This document shows positions 8,738-16,714 of a DNA stretch of 48,583 bases, piece after piece. How positions within the stretch are numbered: the stretch's first letter is position 1; each line of letters opens with the position of its first letter. Position numbers and translations under genes: made by a program. The stretch is from CAZCSK01 sp964501265 (GTDB lineage Bacteria > Actinomycetota > CADDZG01 > JAHWKV01): contig CAZCSK010000016.1 in NCBI GenBank assembly GCA_964501265.1, positions 1 through 48,583 of the forward strand, given 5' to 3'. The notes below the pieces were generated by a model that had not been told where the DNA came from, ran no database searches, and worked only from the letters and a program-made list of their open reading frames with translations.

Positions 8738-11405
8738 GGAGAATTCCATCCTTTGCAATCGTCATCTGCTCGTACATGTCAAACAGTAATTCCAGCCGTT
8801 CTTCGTCAGAGGCGAACTCACGTTTCCGATACAACTCGTCCACAGCTTCGTCGAGCCGCTGATGGGCTCGCCGCAATACCTCAGGCATCTTTTCTGGGTC
8901 GTACAACTCCGCGAGTGTCATCCCCGAGAACTGCTCCCTAGCGGCAAGCACCTCGAACACCCGGCCGGTAAGTAGGGCTTTCGTCTCCGTCGACAACTCG
9001 GGGACGGGGAAGGGGTTGTACACCAAGGTATTTGAATACCGATAGTCCTCCTTGATCCGTCCTGCCACGGTATCGACCCACGCCATGTGCATGCGCGACT
9101 GAAGCAAACCGAATACCCATGGCTCCGCGTTGTAGATTGCATTGGCAGCATTCGAGATCACTGTGTTCTCGTCCAGAAACCCCATTGGTATGTAGTCACG
9201 CTCCTCCGAAGAGTGGATTGGGACGATGATGGAGGAGGTCTCCTTATGCGCCCGCTGCAAGAACCTGTACGGGCGATTCGCCATCGCTTGAGCCGTTGAA
9301 GACCCGCGCATTCGGGAAGCCCTCACCCCGTCAAGCCTGCGACGGATGGCTGAAATGCTACTCGCAGCCTCTGCTTGATCATCCGGTATCCACAGGCAAT
9401 AGCGAACCGTACCGTTGATAAACTCTTGGGCTCCCATGTATCGCCGGATGTACCGGGCGACCTGCGGATCTTCGGCCAGCAACTGCTTCCTCTCAGAACT
9501 CGTGAAGTTGAGATAGCCGCCATCAGTGGGCTTGCTTCCGAACACCATAGATGGCAGTCCAGAGATGCTGTACCCCTCTCTGTGAACAACAGTGTTGCGC
9601 GGACTGCTGGCGAGATACGGGTTAATGTTCTCGACAAGTCGACGTTGACCCGCCGAATAGAGAGGTCGCGACTTCCCAGTGCCCGCGGACAGGCCCACAA
9701 TGATGCAGGTAACTCCGGCATTAGCCTTGGCTCGATTTGTCCAAGGGAATGATTCGTGCGCAAAGGAGATATGCGCACCGGTTTCGAGTATGAAAGGCCA
9801 CATAAGGCCAACGTGGTCGCCTTGACATACCGAGTTGGTGGATACAAAAGCTAGCTCAGCTTTTCCGTCTGAAATAAAGTTTGCACCCTTCAGAAACCAC
9901 AGTGCGATGTAGTCAAGATTCTTGGGGTAGCTCGTCGTGCCAAAGAAGTTGACGAAGTCCTGCTTCTGATCCCTATCCTGCATGGACGAGCCAAGATAGG
10001 GGGGGTTGCCAAGCAGAAATAAGTCTCCGCTGCCCGTCTTAGGGCAGACCGTTTCCCAGTCAAGTCGAGTTGCGTTTCCGCACACCACGTTCCCGGTGTC
10101 CTTCAGGGGGATGAGAGAGATCTCCACACCGAAGAGTGCATGGAATTCGACGTTCATCTGGTGTTTAGCAAGCCAGAGCGAAAGGATGGCTATCTCATGG
10201 GCGAAGTCATCGATTTCGATACCGTAGAAGTTCTCCAACTTGATGCCCGACAGATGGAACCACGGAGCGCTATTCGGGTCGAGTTCGCCGAGTCGCTTGA
10301 GAATGCGGTGTTCGAGCTTTCGAAGTTCCTTGTAGGCGATGACGAGGAAGTTGCCGGAGCCGCAGGCAGGGTCAAACACTCTGATCGCGCAGATGCGGTT
10401 GAGCAGCTTTCGTAACTTGCCGGCGCTCTCGGCGGCAGCCTCGAATGTCTCTTGGAGCGCGTCAAGGAACAGGGGCCTGATGACCTTCATGATGTTCTCG
10501 ATCGAGGTGTAGTGCATCCCCAAGCCTTCGCGTTGGCTGGGATGCACGACCGCCTGGATCATCGAACCGAAAATGTCGGGGTTGATCTGCGACCAATTAA
10601 GCGTGCCGCATTCGAGGACAAGCTTGCGAGCCTTGCCGGAGAAGAGAGGTGCCGAAGAGTTCTCATTGAATAGGTTGCCATTGACGTATCCGAAATCGCG
10701 GAGGTGCGATGGAAGGCCGGAGCGCCTTGAATTATCCATGTTCAGCACCGCGAACAGCTTGTCGAGGAAGAGATGCACATCCTGGCCATCAGACGCCGTG
10801 AAGGAGCCCACCGCGTTGGTGAACTGGCCCTTGTTGAACACCCCCGTGTCCTCAGCGAAGAAGCAGAACAAGAGTCGCGAGAAGAACACGTTGAGATCAT
10901 GCACATCGGTCTCGGTAGCGATCTCGTTGTGCCGAATGATCTCGTCGTAGAGTCGCGCCATCTTCTCAGCGGCCTTGATGTCTGCGTAGTTAAGGCTCTC
11001 TAGCTGAGTCTTCTCTATTCCAGCCCACGGCAGAAAGAACGCTGTGTGACCGGATAGTTCAGACAGAGGGGTGTCGAGTGTGTCATGAGTTTTCGTGTCG
11101 AGCGCAACAAGGTGAGCATTGTCGCGAACGATTAGGAATCGGGGTCGCTCCTTCAGGATCCGGGGATCAGACTTGGCGCTGTCGATCAGGGCGTGGAGAT
11201 CATCTCCCCCTTGCACGAAGCGGTAGTAGACCTTCTTCTTCCAGAGCCGCTCGTCCTGATTGCTTGAACGGTTATGCGAGCCAGTGCGCAGCCGACTGAT
11301 CGAGGCCTTCGGATGGCCATAGGCCCGCAGCAAGTCGTAGATCAAATCAAAGCCTTGGCTGGTATCGAGTTCCTCCACGCTCTGTTCGATTTCCCCGAGA
11401 TTCAT
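8730..11405 (-). CDS. MmeI/YeeA-type N6-adenine DNA methyltransferase
   Basis: An 891-aa class I SAM-dependent DNA methyltransferase. Motif I is VFDPACGSGNF (343-353) and the catalytic motif IV is NPPY (467-470). GLGMHYTSIENIMKVIRPLF before motif I, and YIRRYMGAQEFINGTVRYCL later (target-recognition region), are characteristic of the MmeI/YeeA group. The N-terminal domain (1-160) ends in FLIVRDNAHLVALDTKTHDT; I do not see a clear PD-(D/E)xK nuclease there, unlike true type IIL MmeI enzymes. It is the first gene of a three-gene overlapping operon with helicase and GIY-YIG genes and has AGGA 8 bases before its ATG. The likely role is to mark host DNA as self, or to act in a BREX/DISARM-like exclusion system. 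Confidence 0.87.
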   Translation of the reverse strand: MNLGEIEQSVEELDTSQGFDLIYDLLRAYGHPKASISRLRTGSHNRSSNQDERLWKKKVYYRFVQGGDDLHALIDSAKSDPRILKERPRFLIVRDNAHLVALDTKTHDTLDTPLSELSGHTAFFLPWAGIEKTQLESLNYADIKAAEKMARLYDEIIRHNEIATETDVHDLNVFFSRLLFCFFAEDTGVFNKGQFTNAVGSFTASDGQDVHLFLDKLFAVLNMDNSRRSGLPSHLRDFGYVNGNLFNENSSAPLFSGKARKLVLECGTLNWSQINPDIFGSMIQAVVHPSQREGLGMHYTSIENIMKVIRPLFLDALQETFEAAAESAGKLRKLLNRICAIRVFDPACGSGNFLVIAYKELRKLEHRILKRLGELDPNSAPWFHLSGIKLENFYGIEIDDFAHEIAILSLWLAKHQMNVEFHALFGVEISLIPLKDTGNVVCGNATRLDWETVCPKTGSGDLFLLGNPPYLGSSMQDRDQKQDFVNFFGTTSYPKNLDYIALWFLKGANFISDGKAELAFVSTNSVCQGDHVGLMWPFILETGAHISFAHESFPWTNRAKANAGVTCIIVGLSAGTGKSRPLYSAGQRRLVENINPYLASSPRNTVVHREGYSISGLPSMVFGSKPTDGGYLNFTSSERKQLLAEDPQVARYIRRYMGAQEFINGTVRYCLWIPDDQAEAASSISAIRRRLDGVRASRMRGSSTAQAMANRPYRFLQRAHKETSSIIVPIHSSEERDYIPMGFLDENTVISNAANAIYNAEPWVFGLLQSRMHMAWVDTVAGRIKEDYRYSNTLVYNPFPVPELSTETKALLTGRVFEVLAAREQFSGMTLAELYDPEKMPEVLRRAHQRLDEAVDELYRKREFASDEERLELLFDMYEQMTIAKDGILHA

Positions 11406-11470
11406 GGCCGAAATCCTAGCCAGAGGATTGCGGTTTTCGAAGGTGGCTCAGGACCTTTCATGTCCACGAG

Positions 11471-13039
11471 TTATGCCGTGTCTGCCTTGGCACACTTGAT
11501 CGCCCCATCAACTTCTCTACACTCACCCGAGCATCGACTGTACAGGAGACTTCTGTCGGTTGACTCCCATTTTCTAAGGGCATAGAGATAAGTCGCCCTC
11601 ATCAACGCGCCCGTTTCGCTCTGAAGACTCCGCTCTAACCTTACGAATTCGTTTTGATCTGTCGCATGGTCTCCCAGGTAAGCGATCCAGTGAGGTTGCA
11701 GCAACCTACTCTCACCGGTATGGGCTTCGCGGCTGGCCTGGTGGAGAACCACCTCATGTCTAACCTGCTCCTCATGGAACCACCGAAGTATCTGGTATCG
11801 CTGGTGTTCGAAAAGTAACTGGGCTTCGAGCTTCAAGAGCGCCGCTAGAGCATCCAGGGTCTCGGCTGCCAGGTTGAGCTTGGCGGACGAGAAGTAGTCG
11901 AGGACGTATTCCGTTTCCTCCGGGTTCGTCGCCAACAACTGGAGACAATACGCTTCCGCGTTAGGACTTCGTTGGTCACCTAACCTAGCCAATAGGTAGT
12001 GGAAGAGGGTTGCATCGAAGGGGCCGAACTCACCATCGACGAAGAATTGCCACGCCTGATTGACCACGTCTGGCTTCGGGGCATCTGGATCGAATCTCAG
12101 GTAGTCCCGTAGCTCACCAGGGCTAATGTATTGGCCTCCTGCGTCTGAAACCAATTTCAATTCGTCGCCCATCTTCTTGCTCAATTGGCCGAGAAGACGG
12201 TTGATTCGCCCGAAGTCCCCCTTCGCAATTTCAGCTGGCAGAACTTTGGTTTTGGCCGTCTGTGGATTCAGACCCCTGCTTCGGAGAGTGCGTTCCAGCT
12301 CGTGCAGGCCACGGTGAGCACTCTTTTCGTCGACAGTAAAGATTCGAATGTCGTCTACGTAGCGCAGGTGGTCAAGTGCCGCGCCCTGCAAGCCGTGGTC
12401 AAGAGGATCCAAATAGAACTCTGCGAACAAATCCGAAGGCGAAAGGCCCTGCGGTATTCCACGTTGACGAATCCCGCACCATTTGTTCCACAATCTGCTG
12501 AGTTGGCCTGTGACCGTGTCATCAACTCCAGCCGCCCGCATCTCCTGAACAAGGCGGCCAATGTCGATGTTCTCGTAATAGCCCGAGATATCCGAGACAA
12601 GGACAAATTCGGTATTGCTGCTAAGTTTCCCCAGGCTAACCTTGGCGAAATTCCTCCAGCCGTGAAATCGCCGTGTAAACCAGTACTTCTTGCCTGGCGG
12701 ACTAAGGCGATACGAGAACCGCACGGTTTGCGCTGACCATTCAATCCTCGGTCCGATAACGACAACCGCCTGCAATGCCAGATAGTGATACACGAACTGG
12801 TCGGCTAGAGAAAGTTGAATCCCGGGCCGGATGTGCCACCCAGCCTTAGGTACTTCCAATACCGGAAACGGGTCAGCGACGTATTCGCCGTTCGATGCTT
12901 TCCCTTCTAACTCATCAAGCCACTCATCGAGTCCGGCTGCCTCAATAAATGCAACTGCCTTCGGATGCCGGTAGAAGACCCGATGTTGAAGATCGTTGAG
13001 AAGTCTTGAGTATGCCAGCCTTGCCAAGTCAGAAGGCAC
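11471..13039 (-). CDS. Reverse transcriptase, Abi/DRT-like, not a group II maturase
   Basis: A 522-aa RNA-directed DNA polymerase. Motif A is SDISGYYENIDI (catalytic D150), motif B RGIPQGLSPSDLFAEFYL (around 193-210), motif C LRYVDDIRIF (YVDD, 227-230), and the motif D region is GLNPQTAKTK. A helical C-terminal domain of about 250 residues follows, with no maturase X or HNH domain. This layout fits the unknown-group/abortive-infection RTs (AbiA, AbiK, DRT types), which make untemplated or templated DNA during phage response. The start is a GTG at 13039 with GGTGAG upstream; an in-frame stop lies four codons further up. It stands 65 bases upstream of the methyltransferase gene and 112 bases downstream of the HEPN gene on the same strand. 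No retron msr-msd structure was recognised nearby. Confidence 0.88.
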   Translation of the reverse strand: MPSDLARLAYSRLLNDLQHRVFYRHPKAVAFIEAAGLDEWLDELEGKASNGEYVADPFPVLEVPKAGWHIRPGIQLSLADQFVYHYLALQAVVVIGPRIEWSAQTVRFSYRLSPPGKKYWFTRRFHGWRNFAKVSLGKLSSNTEFVLVSDISGYYENIDIGRLVQEMRAAGVDDTVTGQLSRLWNKWCGIRQRGIPQGLSPSDLFAEFYLDPLDHGLQGAALDHLRYVDDIRIFTVDEKSAHRGLHELERTLRSRGLNPQTAKTKVLPAEIAKGDFGRINRLLGQLSKKMGDELKLVSDAGGQYISPGELRDYLRFDPDAPKPDVVNQAWQFFVDGEFGPFDATLFHYLLARLGDQRSPNAEAYCLQLLATNPEETEYVLDYFSSAKLNLAAETLDALAALLKLEAQLLFEHQRYQILRWFHEEQVRHEVVLHQASREAHTGESRLLQPHWIAYLGDHATDQNEFVRLERSLQSETGALMRATYLYALRKWESTDRSLLYSRCSGECREVDGAIKCAKADTA

Positions 13040-13151
13040 TACAGACTCTCACCGATATGACGTCTTTGCGCACCAGCGACGCGAAGCCGCGTTTGTCTGG
13101 GGTGGCCAACTGCCTTCTCCGTTGCGAAGGCAACGGACACACCGTCCGCCC

Positions 13152-14432
13152 TCAAGTCGACGGACCAACTTGTGGTTCGTTGGTTAAGACTTGAATGAGA
13201 AGGTCTCGGCTGGTCTTGCGGAGCTCCAAGAGATGCCAGGAGAATACTGCTCCAGGATCTACATAAAGTTCTCCGAAAAGGGGAATCCATCCGCCCGTCC
13301 TTTCTGCACCATGCAGCGCGCCACTGTGAGCAGTCCTAGATCTTGGTTCGTAGGCTTTGACGAGTCGATTGTAGGCTTCGCCCGATACCGCCCTTTTCAA
13401 GCCAGCCCTATATCTGCGCGTACTACCCGTTGTAATCCTGCATTCGGGGCAACATTCGCAACGTGCGAGTGGAATTTCCAGACTTCCAACTGTCTCGATG
13501 GCAGCCACCAGTGCTACCGAAGCGAAGGAAGGGTGCTGCCATTCCAGAGTCAGTCCTTGATAGTGAGCTAGGAGGGCGGCTTTAAGGACTTCATCGTTCA
13601 GGGCGCGCTCCCAAGCGTTATGGCCCCATGCTGGAAATTCGAGCTGGGCCTGTGGAGAGTCGCCAAACTCGATGTTCTCCGGCAGTCTTGCCCAACCAGC
13701 AGATTCCTGAATCGTCGGTTCCGAGTTCACGATCGGGGCCGTTCGAATACACCAGGCTTGATCCCACACCAAACTTAGGTAGGCGCAGAGCTCTACTAGC
13801 TCCTGAACGGCGCGTTTCAATGCTGACTGCTCGTTGTAACCACGCGAGGACCCTTTTGCGACTATCGGCCAAGACCAATAGATGGAGGCCTGACCTAGCA
13901 TTGGCTGTTGGGAAGGTGTCCACTCGACATGTCGAACATTCCCAGGTCCAAGAAAGAAATCTCCAAGCTGGACTTCAGACTTCAAGGCTTTGTCTCCGGA
14001 CTCCCAACCTCCCGGAATCGGCCCCAGGATTGCCGTCCATTCAAAGGACGTGTGCTTTTCACCAATTTCGGATCGAGCCTGCTCGATGCAACTTAGCCAA
14101 GCCTCGATTTCTTCATCGGTGGACTGATACTCCCCTGACAGTGATACGAGCAACCCACTTTCTTGCCGTTTGATGAGTATCGACATCGAAGCGTTTTCGG
14201 ATCGCGGAGTCCACTCTTGCCACATGCCTGTTTCACCAAGATCCACGGTCTGGAGACTTCCACCCGACAGAACAATCCTTCGACTAAGGCACGCCCGGAA
14301 CAAGGACAGCCATTCGTCAAACTCCAAAGGGGAGATGTCGAACTGCTTTGGAAACAGGATCCAGCCGTCTGGCGGATCTGGAGTCTTGCGCATGCGAGGA
14401 AGAGTACCCCGGCGGTGAATCGAGGGCGTCAT
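13152..14432 (-). CDS. ApeA-like HEPN-domain protein
   Basis: A 426-aa protein with an unassigned N-terminal half and a C-terminal HEPN-type helical domain. LKAALLAHYQGLTLEWQHPS followed by FASVALVAAIETVG is the characteristic first part. A cysteine cluster CECCPEC (325-331) follows, then RSRTAHSG with the R-x4-H RNase motif (R364, H369). HEPN proteins of this ApeA-like type are RNases in abortive-infection systems. It lies directly upstream of the reverse transcriptase on the same strand. The start may be the ATG at 14432 or the ATG at 14393; neither has an ideal ribosome site. The partnership with the RT is inferred from position. Confidence 0.72.
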   Translation of the reverse strand: MTPSIHRRGTLPRMRKTPDPPDGWILFPKQFDISPLEFDEWLSLFRACLSRRIVLSGGSLQTVDLGETGMWQEWTPRSENASMSILIKRQESGLLVSLSGEYQSTDEEIEAWLSCIEQARSEIGEKHTSFEWTAILGPIPGGWESGDKALKSEVQLGDFFLGPGNVRHVEWTPSQQPMLGQASIYWSWPIVAKGSSRGYNEQSALKRAVQELVELCAYLSLVWDQAWCIRTAPIVNSEPTIQESAGWARLPENIEFGDSPQAQLEFPAWGHNAWERALNDEVLKAALLAHYQGLTLEWQHPSFASVALVAAIETVGSLEIPLARCECCPECRITTGSTRRYRAGLKRAVSGEAYNRLVKAYEPRSRTAHSGALHGAERTGGWIPLFGELYVDPGAVFSWHLLELRKTSRDLLIQVLTNEPQVGPST

Positions 14433-14860
14433 TGAAGGCGCGTAGCTCCCCTAGGGTTTAGCGCACTGCATCGCCGTGGTATTCGCCAATAAATCCGTCG
14501 AGAAGGTTGGCTTCGGCTGCCTTGAGCGTTCGCTCTCGACAGCCGACTTGGCGTGCCTGGCCGCTCGCTATTCAACGATCGCCGAGACCGCGCAAAGGAC
14601 GGCTGCTGCGGCGCCTGAGTAAGCCCCAACCTCTTGGGCACCGATCACCTGGACCTTGGCGAGACTCCTGCACAACTGCCAATCCTCCATTCGATCATCC
14701 ACGGCATCCATTCATGGACAAGCCCTGCCAGCAGTCAATCTTTCCAGACATCTTGTCTACCTGTGGCCCCGCCCTTGGGGGCGATCAGTGAGGGCGAGTC
14801 CAGGCAGCCAACCTGGGCGCTCCTGGCTCCGTCGGACCGCGATCCCGGTGGGTCGAGTAC

Positions 14861-14927
14861 GCGCGGGTCATTGCGCGGGTAGGCGTGGGTAGGCGTCACC
14901 CGCGCAGAAAAGTGCGCCACCCGCGCA
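14861..14927. repeat. Clustered inverted repeats GCGCGGGT / ACCCGCGC
   Basis: Two direct copies of GCGCGGGT (14861-14868 and 14873-14880) face two copies of ACCCGCGC (14898-14905 and 14919-14926). The inner pair extends to a perfect 9-bp arm, TGCGCGGGT and ACCCGCGCA. Alternative pairings give competing hairpins. They could be a protein-binding site, a terminator or an intron homing-site hairpin. Confidence 0.6.
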
Positions 14928-14957
14928 GATTCTTGCTCTGTTCCGCCCCCTGAAAAG

Positions 14958-15101
14958 ATGCGTGTCATTCGCTATCTCTACCGGGGCACCAAGATCGCCA
15001 CACCTTGGGAAGAGGTTGAAGACGATGCTCCTCGCTTTAGGCAGATGAGCTTCGACGAGACCGAAACCCTTGGGCGGTTGGAGGAGAGTCTTGTTGGTTG
15101 A
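14958..15101 (+). CDS. Small hypothetical ORF upstream of group II intron remnant
   Basis: ATG at 14958 opens 47 codons, beginning MRVIRYLYRGTKIATPWEEV, with acidic and aromatic residues and a sensible composition. The upstream bases CCCCTGAAAAG hold no strong ribosome site. It ends 24 bases before the intron domain V-like sequence. It does not look like the C-terminus of a group II maturase. It may be a small real gene or a leftover of one disrupted by the element. Confidence 0.35.
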   Translation: MRVIRYLYRGTKIATPWEEVEDDAPRFRQMSFDETETLGRLEESLVG

Positions 15102-15124
15102 GTGGTCACCGGATCGCTTGCGGA

Positions 15125-15217
15125 AAACCGGATGAACAGGAATGTTCACGTCCGGTTTGGAGGCGCGGGGCGGGGAGACTGATCGGCGGTAACGCCGACA
15201 CAGCGCCTCGCTCCGAC
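15125..15217 (+). ncRNA. Group II intron 3' remnant (domain V and domain VI)
   Basis: Positions 15125-15158 form a 34-nt hairpin with the exact domain V plan: an 8-bp lower stem (AAACCGGA with TCCGGTTT), a two-base CG bulge on the 3' side, a 6-bp upper stem (TGAACA with TGTTCA) and a GGAA tetraloop of GNRA type. Domain VI follows: outer stem GAGGCGC/GCGCCTC (15160-15166 with 15203-15209), an internal loop with CACA on the 3' side that could hold the branch adenosine, and an inner stem TCGGCG-GTAA-CGCCGA. An AC 3' end is possible at 15217. The catalytic triad position reads AAC rather than AGC, and no reverse transcriptase or domain I-III lies upstream, so this is probably a dead fragment. Confidence 0.6.
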
Positions 15218-15477
15218 CCTGCACCGGGTTTTGCCGGGTGCCGGAGTCTGGCTCGAAACTGAAGAAGGGCTGCCTGCCGCCTGAGGTGGAGTAATCGCAG
15301 CCGTCTCGAGGGGTTCGGGGGCCGCCTCGGTGACCCTATGAAATCGGAGTCCCTACCCGTCGAAGGATTCGATCGTCAACTCCACCTTCACCGTTCCCCA
15401 GACTCATCGGACTCTCCTACCCACCGATCAATCTGGAACGGTGTTCGGTAGGCCGTGGAGGGATAGATGGCCGCAGA

Positions 15478-15918
15478 TCAGTCAGGCGGTTTCGCGGGAC
15501 CGAAACCTATACCGCGCTCCTGCTTAACGCGCTCTTTGGCGTAGGCATCCGCCTCTAGTTTCATTCGAACCTCGGAAACGAAGCCCTCTAGCCAACCCGC
15601 CAGCTGACCCAGGAGGGCGCGAGCTTCGTTGGTTGCTGCCGCTGCCCTTAGGGGATCGAAGCCTCCCCTGACGCTGCCGGCGGTGCTGGGACGGCTCCAG
15701 GGCGGGAAGAGCCGCTCGAACTCCTCCCTTTGCTCATCCTCAATGACCGTCCCGACCTCCTCCCGAAGCTTTTGATACGCGTTCGGGAGAGCGTCGCCCG
15801 CGGTTACCGAAGAACCCTCAGGAACGGATTTATGACGGCGAGGATTGCTTCCTTCAGGCGCATGAATTTGCCGATGTCCATCTGACTCATCGCTTCCTCC
15901 TTCGACCTTCTCTCCCAA
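15478..15918 (-). CDS. Hypothetical helical protein, possibly frameshifted near its start
   Basis: The C-terminal 100 residues look like genuine helical protein, with segments AYQKLREEVGTVIEDEQREE, FERLFPPWSRP and LGQLAGWLEGFVSEVRMKLE. The first 45 residues of this frame are unconvincing. The only strong ribosome site in the area (AAGGAGGAAGCG) precedes an ATG at 15890 in another frame, which encodes 28 good-looking residues starting MSQMDIGKFMRLKEAILAVI and stops at 15804. A single indel around 15810-15830 would join the two into one protein of about 135 aa. So this is a frameshifted gene, a sequence error, or a start inside the longer frame. No family recognised. Confidence 0.5.
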   Translation of the reverse strand: MGEKVEGGSDESDGHRQIHAPEGSNPRRHKSVPEGSSVTAGDALPNAYQKLREEVGTVIEDEQREEFERLFPPWSRPSTAGSVRGGFDPLRAAAATNEARALLGQLAGWLEGFVSEVRMKLEADAYAKERVKQERGIGFGPAKPPD

Positions 15919-16095
15919 GACTAACGGCGCGGTCCGACAGAAAGCCGTCTGCTCCTTCCGAGTCGCGAAGAAATTTCGGCACCCGTGGGCCCAAACGACA
16001 AAAAGGGGGGGAGTTGCCGGAAGGCGGCCTCTGCCGGGTCCTTACGGGAGCGGGTTCGACCCTCCCCCGAGCGCAAACAGAGCGCAAATTTGGCG

Positions 16096-16139
16096 CGTCG
16101 GACTAACGTCGGACTAGCGTCGGAGAAGTGTCGGACTAG
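16096..16139 (+). repeat. Four tandem 11-bp iteron-like repeats
   Basis: Four head-to-tail 11-bp units: CGTCGGACTAA, CGTCGGACTAG, CGTCGGAGAAG and TGTCGGACTAG. The period equals one helical turn, as in plasmid iterons or multi-site operators. AT-rich sequence follows immediately, with the inverted repeat AAAAGGAC / GTCCTTTT. No replication initiator gene is visible in the window, so a role as replication origin is only a suggestion. Confidence 0.6.
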
Positions 16140-16566
16140 AAATTTTGGCATTTCGTGTCCAAAAGGACCCCTTTTTTGTCCTTTTATAAGTGGAAGGTGA
16201 TCTTCAGGGTCGACGGTCATGGATCGGCGGCCTGCGGGTCACCAACGGCCACAGGCACCGGAGTCGAAGCTCAGCTACGACCGCAGACACCAAGGCCGCA
16301 ACGGTTTGTCACCTGAGATAAGAGCCAGAATCGCGAAGGTGGCGGCGCAAGCCTCCCAGAACCGGGCACCCGATAGAGGGCGCGCTCGGTGGAGATGGAG
16401 ATCTGAAGCCGCTAATCGGAATCGATTCGCAGGCTACGTAGATCAGGACCCAAACCTTAGCGGCAAAGACCGCCTGCACGTCACCGCAAGGGGCGACTAA
16501 CTTCGGATAACTGGGGCCAGTCGGCGAACCAATAGATGCTGACCCGAGAACCATCTGTCCCGACGG

Positions 16567-16614
16567 GATCACCTCCCGGCCGGAGGGCTCAATCACGCCC
16601 ACAAGGAGGTGATC
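16567..16614 (+). promoter_or_regulatory. Inverted repeat pairing an extended Shine-Dalgarno with an anti-SD mimic
   Basis: GATCACCTCC (16567-16576) and GGAGGTGATC (16605-16614) are perfectly complementary. The second half, with its flank, reads AAGGAGGTGATC, the complement of the 3' end of bacterial 16S rRNA; the first half mimics that rRNA end. In RNA the two halves could form a hairpin that hides the ribosome site. A GTG inside the second half opens a poor 71-codon frame; the next credible gene starts at 16715. Confidence 0.45.
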
Positions 16615-16714
16615 TATCCAGGGCAATCAATCGCGCGGCGAACTCGCCACGCGCCAATTCGCGCGCCCGTCCGGCACTTCTGTCCAGATCACAAATGGAA
16701 GGGAGGTAAAAACT

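Larger units (their letters stand above)
14433..15477. other. Degenerate intergenic region between defence genes and mobile-element block
   Basis: About 1 kb without a convincing protein gene. It holds clustered inverted repeats (14861-14927), a 47-codon ORF (14958-15101) and a group II intron domain V-VI remnant (15125-15217), listed separately. Alanine-rich open frames around 14480-14620 look like decayed coding sequence but match no family I can name. Nothing recognised from 15230 to 15477. Confidence 0.5.
15919..16714. other. Intergenic region with repeat arrays, no firm gene
   Basis: About 800 bases between the divergent gene ending at 15478 and the plus-strand gene train. It contains four iteron-like repeats (16096-16139), an AT-rich segment with an AAAAGGAC/GTCCTTTT hairpin near 16161-16187, and a Shine-Dalgarno-like inverted repeat (16567-16614). 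A 93-codon plus-strand frame from 16219 (MDRRPAGHQRPQAPESK...) is Arg-rich, lacks a ribosome site and is probably not expressed. This may be a replication or regulatory region of the element. Confidence 0.45.

Noticed and set aside
11471..13039. Group II intron maturase or retron RT
   Set aside because: No maturase X or HNH domain, no intron RNA domains flanking it, and no msr/msd-like inverted repeats recognised beside the gene.
16000..16075. tRNA-like segment with GGTTCGACCC and G-rich/C-rich ends
   Set aside because: The T-arm does not close with the required five pairs, the acceptor strands overlap the T-stem, and no anticodon arm or CCA is present.
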